Part shown: piece after piece, positions 37,606-49,631 of the stretch
Numbering within the stretch: the first letter of the stretch is position 1
How the letters are laid out: each line of letters opens with the position of its first letter
Program-made: the position numbers and the translations under genes
Notes under the pieces: generated by a model
Seen by the model: the letters and a program-made list of their open reading frames with translations, nothing else
Told to the model about the DNA's origin: nothing
The model's database searches: none
NCBI RefSeq assembly: GCF_024679095.1
Contig: NW_026112163.1
Span: 100,001 to 164,000 of the forward strand
Length of the DNA stretch: 64,000 nucleotides
From: Eriocheir sinensis
Lineage: Eukaryota > Arthropoda > Malacostraca > Decapoda > Varunidae
Reading direction: 5' to 3'

Positions 37606-38690
37606 GTTGTTGCCTATTGCGCCGGTAGGCATCTTCCCGGTGAAGCCTGATGGTCGGCCCAAGGCTTCTTCCAGGTGGGGCCTGATGGTCAGCCCATCCC
37701 GTTCTGGCGCAGGCGAGTGTTTATAGTGGCGCCATCTTGCATTGGCTCATGCTGCCCCCCGGAACTCGTTCTTGATTCGCTTGGACGGCTTCCTCTAGAG
37801 TCCGGGTTGATGGGTGGTCTTCAGGAGGACAGCATGTGGGTAGTTTTAAGCCACTCGGCGGTGACTGAAAAATCCGAGTGGTAGCGTGAGGATTCGAACC
37901 CGCGTCGTCCATCACGCGGCGAATGTGGGTCCAGTACGCTATCACTTCGGCCACCGCCGACCAGATAAATGCAAACTATTAAGATTCACCAGAGTGCACA
38001 ACCCCATCCATCACACCAACACTCTCCATAATTCAGATTTAGAATCAGTTCATACACACAAGTACCTTGGCATCCATCTCTCAACTAACTTGAAATTCAT
38101 CACTCACATAGACCATATCAGTGCCACAGCCAACAGAACACTGGGAATCCTGAGGAGGAATTTACATAACTGCACACCTGACATTAAACACATAGCTTAT
38201 GACACACTTGTTAGACCAACACTGGAATACTGCTCCACGGTGTGGGATCCTTACACACACAGAAACATTGATAGGTTAGAACAACTCAACACCAAGGCGG
38301 CTAAGTTCATTACAAACAATTACACTCGAACGCCTGGCATCACAACACGGATCACACAACAGATAAACATGGAACCTCTTCACATACGCAGACAAGCACA
38401 CATTTACACTTATGTACAAGATCACAAACACTCACATTGACATTGATCCACACACATACTTACAAAACGCAAACAGTCAACGTACTCGTAACACACACAT
38501 CCATAAATACCAAACATATCACACTAATACTGATGCATACAAGCCCTCATACTTTCCATGCACCATACGTGACTGGAACAGCCTCCCTCAACAGATTTTA
38601 GACTGTGGTACAATAGACTCATTCAGAAAACAAATACACACGCACTTGTCACCACAACATACCAACACTAACAATTACACTTGATTCACT
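37395..38690 (+). pseudogene. LINE-D reverse transcriptase, split by SINE-1
   Basis: Before the SINE: YINDLPLSAPNSSTRLFTDD, where the catalytic ADD is replaced by TDD, then NYLDALERCERTW. After it: DKCKLLRFTRVHNP, THKYLGIHLSTNLKFITHI, LVRPTLEYCSTVWDPYT, IDRLEQLNTKAAKFI, then, in another frame, CTIRDWNSLPQQIL and SFRKQIHTHL. This is the palm end, thumb and C-terminal tail of a Jockey/CR1-like enzyme; everything upstream of the catalytic motif is missing. The SINE replaced a few codons at TW/PDKCK. His/Thr-rich composition gives it an unusual look in the C-terminal part. Confidence 0.8.
37572..37958 (-). mobile_element. SINE-1 copy 2, full length, tRNA-derived
   Basis: Minus-strand SINE. The head at the right end resembles a tRNA: B box GGTTCGAATCC (plus strand 37,890-37,900) is perfect and the A box (TGGCCGAAGTG) is slightly degraded. 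The body carries a GTCAGCCACCG-like start, ACCCACATGCTGTCCTCCTG, and the doubled GGTGGGGCC unit shared with copy 1. The poly-A tail is a T-run of about 32 at 37,572-37,603. RNA polymerase III would transcribe such an element; it needs LINE enzymes to move. It sits inside a LINE-D reverse transcriptase. Confidence 0.88.
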
Positions 38691-38739
38691 TCCCTCCCCT
38701 GCACACTCGGCTCCCCCGTCCCCCCAACAGCTAACACAA

Positions 38740-39200
38740 ATATGCGTGTTAAATATTTAGGTTCGTATCGCTGATTTTTCGCTATATCGCGGGATTTTGC
38801 GGTATAGGGGTATTTTAATATATTTATTATTTTACTTATTTTGCAGTGATAGAAGCAGTTTCTATCCTAAAAAAATTGTAAACAATATAAAAAAGAATAA
38901 AAAAATATTAATACGAACATATTAAAAGAATATTAAATTGAAATAAAATACGTAACGTACAACAGATGAGTAGACAAAGGCTCGCACGTATGGAAAACGT
39001 AGCAACGGCCGCTTCCGCTTGAGCTACTTTGCTCACGTGTGATTGTACACGGCACACGATTGGCTGATGGATGGGAGGCGACCAACCATTGCACGGTGTT
39101 CTTTATTCTGAGCGCTGATTGGATCAGCGACCGTAGCATTTGTTGGTTCGTCAGTGGTTAGCTCGGAGACAAAGGGAGAGTGTGTTACAGCTTGCTACCG
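38740..39200. other. Unassigned AT-rich block, possibly a Tigger-like remnant
   Basis: TTTTTCGCTATATCGCGGGA then TTTTGCGGTATAGGGG (about 38,773-38,810) recalls pogo/Tigger ends, and GCGCTGATTGGATCAGCG (39,109-39,126) is a short palindrome. There is no transposase. The remaining sequence from 38,691 to 39,345 holds no gene. Confidence 0.25.
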
Positions 39201-39345
39201 TTAAATGTTCGAGAACTTGGCAGTGAGGACCCAGACAGGATGAGGCAATGACTACACTTGAACAAGACTCAAATCCTAAACTTGCTCAACATGATTACTA
39301 CAAGCCTATCTAGTTTCGTGAACTCTTTGCGCTACTGGAATAAAC

Positions 39346-40645
39346 ACGTGATTTTTTAGTATAGGCGAGGGGGGGAGGAGTAATGGGAGCACTGGGAGGA
39401 GTAATGGGAGAGGACATCTAGCTCATAATATAACCAGGCAGCTTAGAAGTTATTATAGGGGAGTAACAGAGGACGGGCCAATAATCTTCTATACTAACAG
39501 CAGGAGCCTCAGAAACAAGATAGACTTACTAAGGGGTGAAGCTTGTTCAGAAAATTTTGACACAATAGCGATCACTGAGACATGGATAGACACTGCCAAT
39601 AAAAAAAAATAGATCGGAATTTGAAATAACGGGTTACCAGATGTTTCACAAAGACAGAAGGGGCAGGAAGGGAGGTGGAGTTGCGCTATATGTTAAAGAC
39701 TCACTTAAATGTTTATTTAATAATTCAGTCAAAACTAACATGGATTCAGAATCAGTTTGGGTGGACGTTTACAAAGGGAAAGAAAAACTAACTCTAGGAG
39801 TTATGTACAGGCCACCCAACCTTAACAGGCAGGACACGAGTATATTACTGCAGGAGATTGCCAAGGCGAGTAGGAGTAGAAATGTCTGCGTAATGGGGGA
39901 TTTCAATTATAGGAATATAGACTGGGAAGACCTAATGGGTGACCTGGAAACCGAGGATTTTCTTGAAGTTATACAAGATAATTTCCTTAAGCAGGTAGTT
40001 ACTGAGCCTACCAGAGGAGATAACATATTAGACTTGGTCCTAACTAATAATGGGAACTTACTACGTGAGTTGGAGGTGGGTGGAGAGTTAGGAAATAGTG
40101 ACAACAGAACGGTTCGTTTTATCTTAGACTGGGGGGTAACCTGCATACCAAACACAGTGTCAGTGCCAGATTTTAGAAGAGCAAATTACGAGGGGCTTCG
40201 AAGACATTTTGAAGGGGTAAACTGGGATAATTTAGGGACTCATGGGAGCCAGAACTGCGGATTGGAGAGCCAGGAGAACCAGGTAGAAATGTCTTACAAT
40301 AATTTAGTTAGAGTAATGGTAGAGGGGCAAAGACAGCATATACCACAGCAAACACTTAGAAAAGAAAACAATGACCCTAAGTGGATGACTCGTGGACCAA
40401 AACACGATATAGGGTTAAAGAAGGGAATTTATCAGAAAATAAAGAATGGTGAAACAGATCTCAGGGTCCGGTACGTCGAACTATCTAGATTAGTTAAGGA
40501 AAATACCAGGATAGCAAAAAGGGACTATGAAATCAAAGTAGCAAATGAGGCGAAAGTAATCCTAAGGGCTTCTTTCAGATGTATAGAACAAAAACACGGG
40601 AGAAAATTGGACCGCTGAAAACAAACACAGGGGAGCTAGTAGAAT
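39346..40645 (+). pseudogene. LINE-C copy 2, endonuclease part
   Basis: Matches 25,966-27,266 almost base for base, from GATTTTTTAGTATAGGCGAG. Carries GRKGGGVALYVKDSL, VMGDFNYRNIDWED, TEPTRGDNILDLVLT, and GNSDNRTVRFIL where the catalytic SDH is SDN. Two stops of copy 1 (26,495 and 26,945) are absent, so the frame is open from about 39,641 to 40,618. A short A-run insertion near 39,601 and a one-base deletion near 40,555 shift the frame. It ends abruptly at AGTAGAA, beside the 3' end of a minus-strand I-like LINE. Confidence 0.9.
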
Positions 40646-43600
40646 TGATTATTAAGGGCGTCGTGACTTGACGCCGCAACTGCAGGGCCATATGGCGCCG
40701 GATCTAGTGCATTTAAAATGTTTTAAAACTATATTAAACCGCTAAAAAAAGATAAAAACATGATAGAAAAACTATACAAAACCACTCAAAAATTGAAATA
40801 CAAATTTACAAAAATAAACTAATAGAACTATATAAAGCCGGTTAAAGGTAAAATACAAGATAAAAACAACGATAAGGAGTCAATAAAACCTTCAGGAGGT
40901 TGAGGATGCCAGCCTCCTGTAGGAAGCCATACACGTCATGTCCCGGGGAGAGTGCCTTCTCCCCCAGCACCAGAGAGAGAGAGAAGCTCCCATCTCCATC
41001 TCGACACCGGGGGAGGTACCGCTCTCGCAGGTCTCCCAAACTGGGGCACTCGACCAGCAAGTGCCGATCAGTCAGGGGGACCAAACAGTCGTCACAGTAG
41101 GGCTGAACTCCCCGGGACATGAGGAAGCCATGTGTGTATCGAGTATGACCCACCCTAAGGCGGGCCAGGACGGTCTCCTTCTTACGATTTTTTATGTGGG
41201 AATACGACCAGGGACGCACAGCCCTGGTTGTAACTTCCCCCATTTTCATCGTGGCAGCTACTGCCGCCCACGTGCGCTGCCACACACCCCTGAGTGCGGA
41301 CCGCACAGTGAGATGCAAATCCTTAAGTGGGAGAGCGCACTGTGAGGGAGGACAAGAAGCAGCGGCCCGCGCCACCTCATCGGCCTCCTCATTACCACGC
41401 ACAGAGACGTGGGCAGGTACCCAACAGGTCACCTGATGCCCACGCCTTTTTGTTAAAACTAGCCAGCTAAAAATATCTAGAACTATAGGGTGGATACTCC
41501 TAAAATATTCTATTGCAGACAGGGCTGCCTGAGAGTCACAGTAGACAGTAAAAGTATCAACAGGTAAAGTGACAGTGCGAATTGCTAAAACAAGGGCGAA
41601 TAGTTCTGCGGTAAAAATTGAGGCAATAGCAGGCAAAGTTCCAGAACGGGAAAAGTCTGGAAAGACCGCTCCAAATCCAACGCCAGCATCGGATTTGGAG
41701 CCGTACGTGTATACGTAGCGTGACTAGCTGTGTGGGACAGAAACAACTGTCGAGCAGTTGATGTCGAGATGCTTGCTTTGGTAAAGTTAAAGTACCGGCA
41801 GAAATGTGTGTTTGGGAACTCCCACGGTGCGATGGGAGGTACCTGATATACTGCTATAGGGAAGTATGGTAGTGAGAAGTCCCCAATGACATTCCGGACA
41901 CGGAGACCAAAGGGGCGAGGTAGAAGAGGTTTGTTTCTGTATTCTATATCTACAGTTGTGTCTATGGTAACAGTGTAGGCAGGGTTGTTAGGTTGGCGTT
42001 GTAGTCTGTACCAGTTCTTAATCAGAAGTCTATCTCTCTGAAGGTTTTAAGAATGGTACTCCTGCGTCAACTAAGAGACTTGATATGGGGTTGATTTAAA
42101 GGCACCAGTTGACAGTCTAACTGCTGCATGATGGACTGTGTCTAGTGTGCGGAGGCGGGAGGTGATTGCCGGCGTGTACACTTCTCAGCCGTAGGACAGT
42201 CTCGACCCGATGAGTGCCTGGTAAAGGCGTAGGAGTATTGTGGGGTCAGCGCCCCATGAGGTGCACGACAGGGCACGAAAGAGATCGAGCGATCTCATGC
42301 ACTTCGTTTTTAAGGCTTTAAGGCATGTGAGGCGCTTGTCGAACAAAAGCCCAAGAACTTGTGTTCTTCCACAACATGTATACGTGAACCGCACATGGTG
42401 AGATCAGGGTCTGGATGGTGGCCTCTCAGGCGGCAGAGGTGCATGGCAACCGACTTGGATGGTGAGAATCGGAAGCTATGTTTCTCCGCCCATGTGGAAG
42501 TCCTGTCGATGGCGTTTTGCAGTCTTCGCTCTGCGGTGGACATCCGAGTCGCCGAGAACCAGATTGCCAGGTCGTCGACGTAGAGGGAGGACGACACCCC
42601 CTCAAGGAGCAACGTTGTAATGCCATTTATAGCTACAGCAAAAAGGGTGACACTTAGAACGCTTCCCTGTGGAACTCCTTCCTTCTGTTCATAGGGTGGT
42701 GAGTAAGAGTTTCTCTGACTTGGAAAGTCCTCTCTTCAAGAAACCCCTTAATAAACTTTGGCATCCGTCCACGGAGACCAAAGGCATGGAGCTATTTCAG
42801 TATCCCATATCTCCATGTTGTATCGTAAGTCTTCTCGAAGTCAAAGAACATGCACACCATGTGCTGTTTTTTCTGTAAACGAGCGGCAGATAGCTGACTC
42901 AAGACGAACAAGGGCGTCTACTGTTGATTTCATCTTCCGAAACCCTGACCGGTAGGGAGACAGGTGGCCATTACTCTCTAGGTGGTGTACTAGGCGAAAA
43001 TTAACCATCTTCTCAAGGAGTTTGCATAGGCAGCATGTTAGAGCCATGGGCCGGTAGTACAAGGGCTGTGAGCCATCCTTCCCAGGTTTGCGGATGGGAA
43101 GTACAGTGGCTTTGCGCCATCCACTTGATATGATGCCTGTCTGCCAAATTTTGTTGTATATTTGGAGCAGCAGGGTCGTGATGGTAGGACTGAGGTGTCT
43201 AATCATGGCATATGGGATATTATCTGGGCCCGGCGACGTGTCATTGCAGTGGAAGAGGGCTGATTGTAGTTCCCGCATGGAGAAGGGAACGTTGTATATT
43301 TCAGTGTTCAATGATGTAAAATCTAGCTGGCGTCTCTCCTGTTCTTCCAAATGCCGACGTACAGCGGGAGGTCTAGAGTCCGCTTAGACACAGCAGCGAA
43401 TGCACTGGCTATGGCGTCGGCGACTTCGGCGCTTCCTGCTGTTATGTTGTTGTTGATGTAAGTGCAGGTGGTGGGCTTGAGGAAAACTTTCCTGCTATTT
43501 TATGTACTCTCTTCCACACTTGTGTCATTTGTGTTTGTGAGTTTAGTGTGGATACATAACTGGCAAATGAGGATCGACGTGCTTCTTTTAGTGTCCGGCT

Positions 43601-43835
43601 TGCCTGTGCTCGTGCTTTCTTGTAGGCAATATGGTTGAACCCTGTTATAAGCCTCTTGTAGCGGTTGATGGCCCGGCGTCGGCAAGCGACTGCCCTGCCG
43701 GCGCCCGTGTCCTCAGCCTCCGCACAATCAGTGCCATGGGCTCGCCAGCAGATCCCACAAGCTCCTTCGGGAGGTACGAGTCTTCTCATCTCCAACGACA
43801 TAGCACACTCTCCGCTCTCACTTAACACGCCATTG
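40646..43835 (-). mobile_element. LINE-E, I-like element with RNase H
   Basis: Minus-strand ORF2 of an I-like LINE, in pieces. Linker: RAINRYKRLITGFNHIAYKK. Reverse transcriptase: GPDNIPYAMIRHLSP, KPGKDGSQPLYYRPMALT, YRSGFRKMKSTVDALV, SLYVDDLAIWFSAT (catalytic YVDD), FSPSKSVAMHL, then MRSLDLFRALSCTSWGAD. A separate RNase H domain follows (FTAELFALVLAI, VYCDSQAALSAI, WVPAHVSVRGNEEADEVARA) and a C-terminal Cys/His cluster (CDDCLVPLTDRHLLVEC). The RNase H reading frame, 40,842-41,636, is open; the reverse transcriptase is broken by several frameshifts. The endonuclease is missing at the 5' side. The 3' end near 40,650 has TAATAAT-like sequence on the minus strand, as in I elements. Confidence 0.88.
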
Positions 43836-43911
43836 CAGGCGTCTACTGCTCAAATCCACTATCACGTACCTACGTTATATGCTCCCTGTATCTTCCACCC
43901 AGTACACCAGT

Positions 43912-45276
43912 CAATCAGTTTCAAACTATCGCAGAATTAGCTTAACATCGGTTATAGGCAAGATGCTGGAGTCCAAAATAGCCAGGAACATTCGGGAGCA
44001 TCGAGAGAAACATAGCTTAATTCACGACTCGCAGCATGGGTTCACGAAAGGTAGGTCATGCCTCACCAATCTCTTGTCCTTCTACAATAAAGTATCTGAG
44101 GCGATAGACAGAGATGAAAATTATGATGTAATCTATCTTGATTTTAGTAAAGCGTTTGACAAAGTTCCTCACCAACGACTGTTGCTTAAATTACAGGCTC
44201 ACGGAGTAGAGGGTAAAGTTTTGAAATGGGTCAAGGCGTGGCTTAGCAATAGGAAGGAAAGAGTGCAAATCAATGGTAATAAATCTGACTGGGGATGTGT
44301 TACGAGTGGGGTCCCACAAGGTTCGGTATTAGGTCCACTTTTGTTTATTATTTATATCAATGACTTAGATACATGAATTAGTAGTGATGTCAGTAAGTTT
44401 GCAGATGATACCAAGATCGGTAGAGTAATTGAGTCGGATCGGGACGCTAGTATTCTCCAGGATGAACTAAACAGATTGCATGACTGGGCGGATAAATGGC
44501 AGATGGAGTTCAATGTAGGGAAGTGCAGTATTCTAAGTGTAGGTAGGAACAACCACTCTCATAACTATTGCTTAAATGACACTCTCATAAGCAGGTCTGG
44601 GTGCGAGAGAGATTTAGGGGTCTTAGTGAGCTCTGATCTCCGTCCAAGGGCACAATGCATTCAAGCTAGAAAACGAGCAAATAGGGTACTGGGATTTATT
44701 TCAAGGAGCGTAAGCAACAGAAGCGCCGATGTCTTCCTCAAACTATATTTAGCATTAGTTAGACCTCATCTTGACTATGCGGTTCAGTTCTGGTCACCTT
44801 ACTGTAGAATGGATATCAAAATATTAGAATCGGTGCAGAGGAGGATGACTAAGATGATTCAGGGGTTGATAAACTTGCCATACAAGGAAAGACTTGCATT
44901 CTCTAGAGGCGAAGGGTGCCTGGAGACATGATCGAGGTTTATAAATGGATGAAGGGCTTTAATAAGGGGGATATTCATAAGGTTTTGTTGTAAGAGAACC
45001 GGGTAGGACACGAAGTAATGAGATTAAACTAGATAAATTCAGATTCAACAGGGACACAGGCAAAAATTGGTTTACTAACAGGGTGGTGGATAAGTGGAAT
45101 AGGCTTAGCAGTCATGTGGTGAGTGTCAATACAATTGTCACATTCAAAAATAGATTAGATAAATTCATGGACAGCGATATTAGGTGCGGTTAGATACACG
45201 GGAGCTTAGGGTCAAAGGAGCTGCCTTGTACAGGCCTACCGGCTTCTTGCAGACTCCTACGTTCTTATGTTTTTAT
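43912..45276 (+). pseudogene. LINE-C copy 2, reverse transcriptase part and 3' end
   Basis: Matches 27,614-28,938 of copy 1: [64 protein letters not shown], then SKFADDTKIGR with the normal ADD, VNQ-type thumb, and YAVQFWSPYCRMDIK. TGA at 44,374-44,376 interrupts NDLDT; a deletion near 44,892 and later frameshifts break the tail. The 3' end is the short form, ending in GTTCTTATG at about 45,261. The 345 bases that separate this from 40,645 in copy 1 are missing, with LINE-E in their place. Confidence 0.9.
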
Positions 45277-45612
45277 CAGCAAGACCTCCTGAGACTAGTA
45301 CGCAAACTGCCCTCACCCTTCCTAATAGTTGGCGACTTCAACAGTCGCCATACACTATGCTAAGATACCATGACCAACCCAAGGGGAGTCACTGTTGCAT
45401 CTGTAATTGAAGACCTAGACATCTGCATATTAAACACCGGCCATCCAACACACTACAATATGCAAGCAGATACACGGTCAATAAGTGACCTCTCACTCAG
45501 TTCCCCCGATGCATACCTTGGCATCCGATGGGAAATATCAGAGGATATACATGGCAGCGACCACTACCCCATCTTCATCTCCCATTTCACCTTCCAACCG
45601 TCACCTGGCTAG
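45277..45612 (+). pseudogene. I-like LINE endonuclease fragment
   Basis: Reads QQDLLRLVRKLPSPFLIVGD then FNSRHTL, a stop, and DLDICILNTGHPTHYN, SISDLSLSSPDA, IHGSDHYPIFI: the second half of an I-clade EEP domain with the catalytic GDFN and SDH blocks. A degraded continuation may run to about 45,700 (YDWSRL). It is in plus orientation, so it is not simply the missing 5' part of the adjacent minus-strand LINE-E. Confidence 0.75.
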
Positions 45613-46432
45613 CCTACATTTTTATTATCTGCAAGACTCGCAGAAGTACGATAATCATCATGAGGCAGAAAAAGACTGCCGAGCCAAGTAATATTACGAT
45701 TGGAGTCGTCTCCTGGCATTCAGAGTATTCATCTGAATTTTCAACCATAGTTGTTTGTTGGAAGGGGATGACTTCAACTCCAACCTCCACCTCAATCTGC
45801 AAGCTCTCTGGCGGCATGATTGAGGAAGTCGTCTTGCGTGATGATAGTTCATCTCCAAATGACTAAAAACAATATAGGTAACCCGACCTCTGAAGTGAGA
45901 CAAAGCGGCAACGTCTGACATGTGCCACCATAAGGGATGACTCTGCATCTTTTTTTAAGTAACTACAATATGTGCATTATGTAACACTAAATAGTACCAT
46001 ACTAATTGGGTGTATGAATAATATTTGTCAGAAAAGCCAAACAAATAATAAGTTATCATAAGCCTCGTAACACTAAAATAATACCAGAAACATTTGGATC
46101 GTCAATTTCTCACGTGAACATGTCTGACTCAGCCAGTCTCCTGCCCCCACATGTAGAGTACCTATCGGTTCATCTGATCCTTCTGCAGATATGATTGTTT
46201 CTGACGTATTTTTTTTCTGATTATTTTCTGAATTACAGATTCATCATGGACATTGAGGGGAAATAAATACTAGCACTTGTCACCCTGGCGATCAAAATGA
46301 ATTTGAGGAGGGCAGAGCTAAAAAAGCCAGGGCGGTGGTATTACCGCCCAGGGGGAAACTTAGAATTATTTCCGGGGGACACTTCCCCCGGTGGATTATA
46401 TTTTCCACCACCCACTGTACAAAAAAAAAATG

Positions 46433-46437
<5 letters not shown>
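45613..46437. other. No recognisable gene
   Basis: AT-rich beyond 45,940. A 67-codon minus-strand frame (45,817-45,614) encodes a hydrophobic stretch VILLGSAVFFCLMMIIVLL, but nothing supports it as a gene. Confidence 0.4.

Positions 46438-46502
<65 letters not shown>
46438..46502. repeat. (GA)n microsatellite
   Basis: About 65 bases of GA repeat; the Ser/Leu and Arg/Glu frames over it are artefacts. Confidence 0.95.
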
Positions 46503-46506
<4 letters not shown>

Positions 46507-48027
46507 AACAAAAAAAACTAATGAAATCAGCCTGGTGCTCTGGTGGAGGGCCTGCGAGGGTGGCAGTGACGAGGAGGGGGAAGGTGGTTGGGGTGTGAGA
46601 GGGAGGGAGGGAGGGAGGAAGATACATAATAAATACAAATTTACCCATAAATTGTTTATATACTCATGTTTGTAAAAGTTTATAGAAAGGGCTATTCGGG
46701 CCACAGATGTACCAATATGCAACAAGTGAAATATCTGCTCAGCACAATGGCGGCCCAGTAAGTGAACAAGGTATAAACAATCATATGTGAAGATTTCATG
46801 ACAATCAAATGAATACAAATGGCAAGACACATGAAATGGAAAAAAAAATCTTAAGGAGCCAAAATCTTGAAAATTTGTTTTTTACACTTCAAAAAATTTC
46901 ACAAAATCGACAAAACGTCTGACAGTCTTTTGTAAGGTATCAATATAATCTACGACTAAACGGCAATTTTTCTCATTTTGTACATTTTTTAAAAATGTAA
47001 ACAGAAAACGGGAGAAAAAGTGGAGAAAATTATTAGTGAAAATAAATTTCAATTTTTTAAAGCCAGAACAAAAAATGAAAAAAATTACAAAACGAGAAAT
47101 GTAGATATATACATAAAGTTTCTATGGTATATTTTTTTCAACTAAAGTCTGAAACAAAAATAAGATGTTATGCTTTGTTTGAGTCTCCTCTACACATTCA
47201 CCCAAATTTCACAAAATTCACAGAATGTCATACACTTACACCAACAAACAACATACTAAAATTTCAAAGCCATAGGACATACTGTGTGCCCAGGAGGGAC
47301 CCCCCCGGGCGCCCTCCTTAACCCGAGAACGTTGGCAGACCCTTTTTTAGGCTTTCACGAGTCGTGGCTGTGGTACGGTGGACCCTAAAAAGGGCTCGCC
47401 ATAAAACGCCTAATTTGAGCTAATTGTAGGCGGTGGTGGCATAGCGCAACCCACCATGAATGCCCTAGTTCATTGTGGTGGGTGGGTGATCTTGAGGTTG
47501 GCTTTTTTTGTCATAGGTGGTGCTGTAAGGTTATGGCATACTGAATTAGCTATCCATACAGTGATCACTTGGCAAATTCTCTATAGTACACAACAAGCGA
47601 CTCTCGGCTAGATGCCACGCATCACGAGACTGTTTATTTTGTAAAAAACATCACCCAAAAAGAATGGAGTTTGAGTAAAAGTAAATATTTTGAACGGTTT
47701 TATGGTTATGAGAGGAGTACTTTGATGTACGTTTCATGCTCTTTTCTTAGTCTCAAAACGCAGAGTAGTTTTGTCGTTTCTCGGGCACTTCTCGGCTTTC
47801 CCATAGCCGAAGCCTACGGGTTAATAAGGCAGTGAGGCCGCTGATTGGGTGAGCGCTGGCGATGACGTCATTGGACTCCCAGCGAATCACAAGCGTGTTT
47901 TCAGAGCTCAGCCAATCGTAACGCTTCATCTGTGGCTTTAAAATGACCCGTTCTCTCTTTTTGTTTCCTTTCTTTTTCCAAGGTACGTATTTTGAGCTAA
48001 CAAGGGAGTAAAGGAGGAAAAAAAGTG
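46503..48027. other. No gene; AT-rich with a weak direct repeat
   Basis: A diverged 35-bp direct repeat (about 46,897 and 47,206) shares AAATTTCACAAAAT and ACA(A/G)AA(C/T)GTC. TTAACCCGAGAACG at 47,318 resembles a piggyBac end. No coding motif is seen; 47,830-47,935 holds CCAAT-like boxes. Confidence 0.4.
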
Positions 48028-48163
48028 AGCTCCGGGGGGCAGCATGACCCAACTATAATGGCACCACTATAAACAGTTGCCTGCGCAATGACAGGCTCGG
48101 GGCCGACCATTAGGCTCAGATGGATAGTTTATCGGCGCCATAAACCACATAAAAAAAAAAATC
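48028..48163 (+). mobile_element. SINE-1 copy 4 (3' part, forward orientation)
   Basis: Plus-strand version of the SINE-1 3' half: CCGGGGGGCAGCATGA, CACTATAAACA, GCCTGCGC, GCCGACCATTAGGC, then an A-run near 48,151-48,163. It lacks the tRNA-like head. Confidence 0.7.
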
Positions 48164-48189
48164 TCCACGGATCGGAACAAATAAGCGCT

Positions 48190-48296
48190 TCTTCAGTGTT
48201 TTCAATACCTCGAGTTTCGCGACTCTCGAGTTTTGCGCTATACCTTCGGAATGAGGGGAGCACGAAACTCGAGAGGGTACTGTAGTCATAACATAA
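48190..48296. mobile_element. Short inverted repeat, Tigger/pogo-like MITE candidate
   Basis: The right end (minus strand) reads TACAGTACCCTCTCGAGTTT then CGTGC; the left has CAGTG...ACCTCGAGTTTCGCG and TCTCGAGTTTTGCGCTATAC. CAGT...CCTCGAGTTTCG is the style of pogo/Tigger termini and a TA flanks the right end (48,285-48,288). Length about 100 bp, no coding capacity. Boundaries are uncertain. Confidence 0.4.
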
Positions 48297-48400
48297 ATAC
48301 TGGCCTAAGGCAAAAACCTTCTCTTTCATCGTACTTTTATTTATCCTTAAATATACACATTTCCATTTTTTTGTGGGTAATAAATAGCCATAGGAAGAGT

Positions 48401-48676
48401 GGTGGTTGGCCCAAGCCCGACGTGGTGCAGGCAAGTGTTTATACTGGCGCCGTCTATTCTTGGCTCATGCTGCGCCCGGAAGCTCATTCTTGATTTCCCT
48501 TTGACAGTTCCTTTAGAGTCCACGTTGATGGGTGGTCTTCAGGACAGCATGTGGGTGGTCTTGGGCCACTCGGCGGTGACTGAAAAATCCCAGGTGGTAG
48601 CGGCGGATTCGAACCCAAATCATCCACGACGCAGTGAATACTGGACCGGCACGCTAACCACTCAGCCACCGCCTTG
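48401..48676 (-). mobile_element. SINE-1 copy 3 (tRNA-like head present)
   Basis: Minus strand. It begins GGCGGTGGCTGAGTGGTTAG, with a perfect A box (TGGCTGAGTGG, plus 48,658-48,668) and B box (GGTTCGAATCC, plus 48,605-48,615), then the CAGTCACCGCCGAGTGGCC body and CCCACATGCTGTCCTGAAGA. The 3' tail is cut at about 48,401. Confidence 0.85.
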
Positions 48677-48879
48677 GATACCAACAGAAAAATGATGTAT
48701 TTGTTATGGGTTGTCTTAAAATACGTATGTGTAAAGAAGGCGACGCAATGTCCCTCCCCCTTCCTCCACCAGCAGTGGGCAGCGGCTGTCAGTCATGGCA
48801 GGCCACATAAATTTTAGGGCTGGGTTAGGCTAGGTTAGGACAACAACAGGTCTTTGAACAAAAATAAATTTGAATTAAT

Positions 48880-49631
48880 AAGATATGGGGAAAATGGCCA
48901 CCTCAAGATCACAGTGCCAGGTGAAAGGTCAAGAAATTGCAGATAAGAGCTCCGTGCATGACCTGGGGGTACTAGTTAGTAATGACTTTTCACCCACTGA
49001 GCACATTGACATCACAAGGACGGCCAGCAGGATGACAGGACTCTGCACCTTCAAGACGAGGGAACCCGAACACCTCCTCCCGCTCTGTAAGTCCCTGGTG
49101 TTGTCGAAAATGGAATACCTGTGCCATCTGTGGTCCCCACACAAAATGTACAATATCAAGCGACTGGAACAGACACAAAGGGTCTTCACAAGGAAGCTGA
49201 ACTCAATGAAAAATCTGAGTTACTGGGACAGGCTCAAGACTCTGCAACTCTACTCCATCCAAGGACGAAGAGATAGTACTACATAATTAACACTGAAGAA
49301 GCAAGTGCCTAACCCATCACCACAAACTGAAGGAGGGATAACACGCCAGACACCCCCCTAATTTGGCCGCACCTGCCCCAGAACATCCATTGAAACAGTC
49401 AGTCAATGTCTTAGGTCCATACATGCTACCAGCTTTAGCAACGAGGGGCCAAGACTATTCAACTGCCTGCCCAGGGGCATCAGGGACACCTCAAACTGCA
49501 GCATGGAGACCTTCATAAGAAAATTTGACCTGTTTCTGCAGGGGATCCCTGATGAGCTCCCTTTCCTACACGCGACTACTCCAAGGGTGGCAGAGAGTAG
49601 CTCCCTCCCTGACCAGCTGAGGCACATTAGG
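48880..49631 (+). pseudogene. LINE-G reverse transcriptase tail
   Basis: SVHDLGVLVSNDFSPTEHI, KSLVLSKMEYLCHLWSPH, IKRLEQTQRVFTRKL, YWDRLKTLQLYSIQGRRD in one frame to 49,286. Then, in broken frames, PRLFNCLPRGIRDTSNCSME and FIRKFDLFLQGIPDELPF. It is the thumb and C-terminal domain of a CR1/Jockey-like LINE; the catalytic part is missing. The 3' end is capped by an inverted-repeat element. Confidence 0.75.

Noticed and set aside
45614..45817. Small membrane protein on the minus strand
   Set aside because: One hydrophobic stretch only; no conserved motif, start context or neighbour supports it.
48605..48676. A true tRNA gene
   Set aside because: The A and B boxes are present, but no cloverleaf with a proper acceptor stem follows, and the sequence continues into the SINE-1 body shared with other copies.
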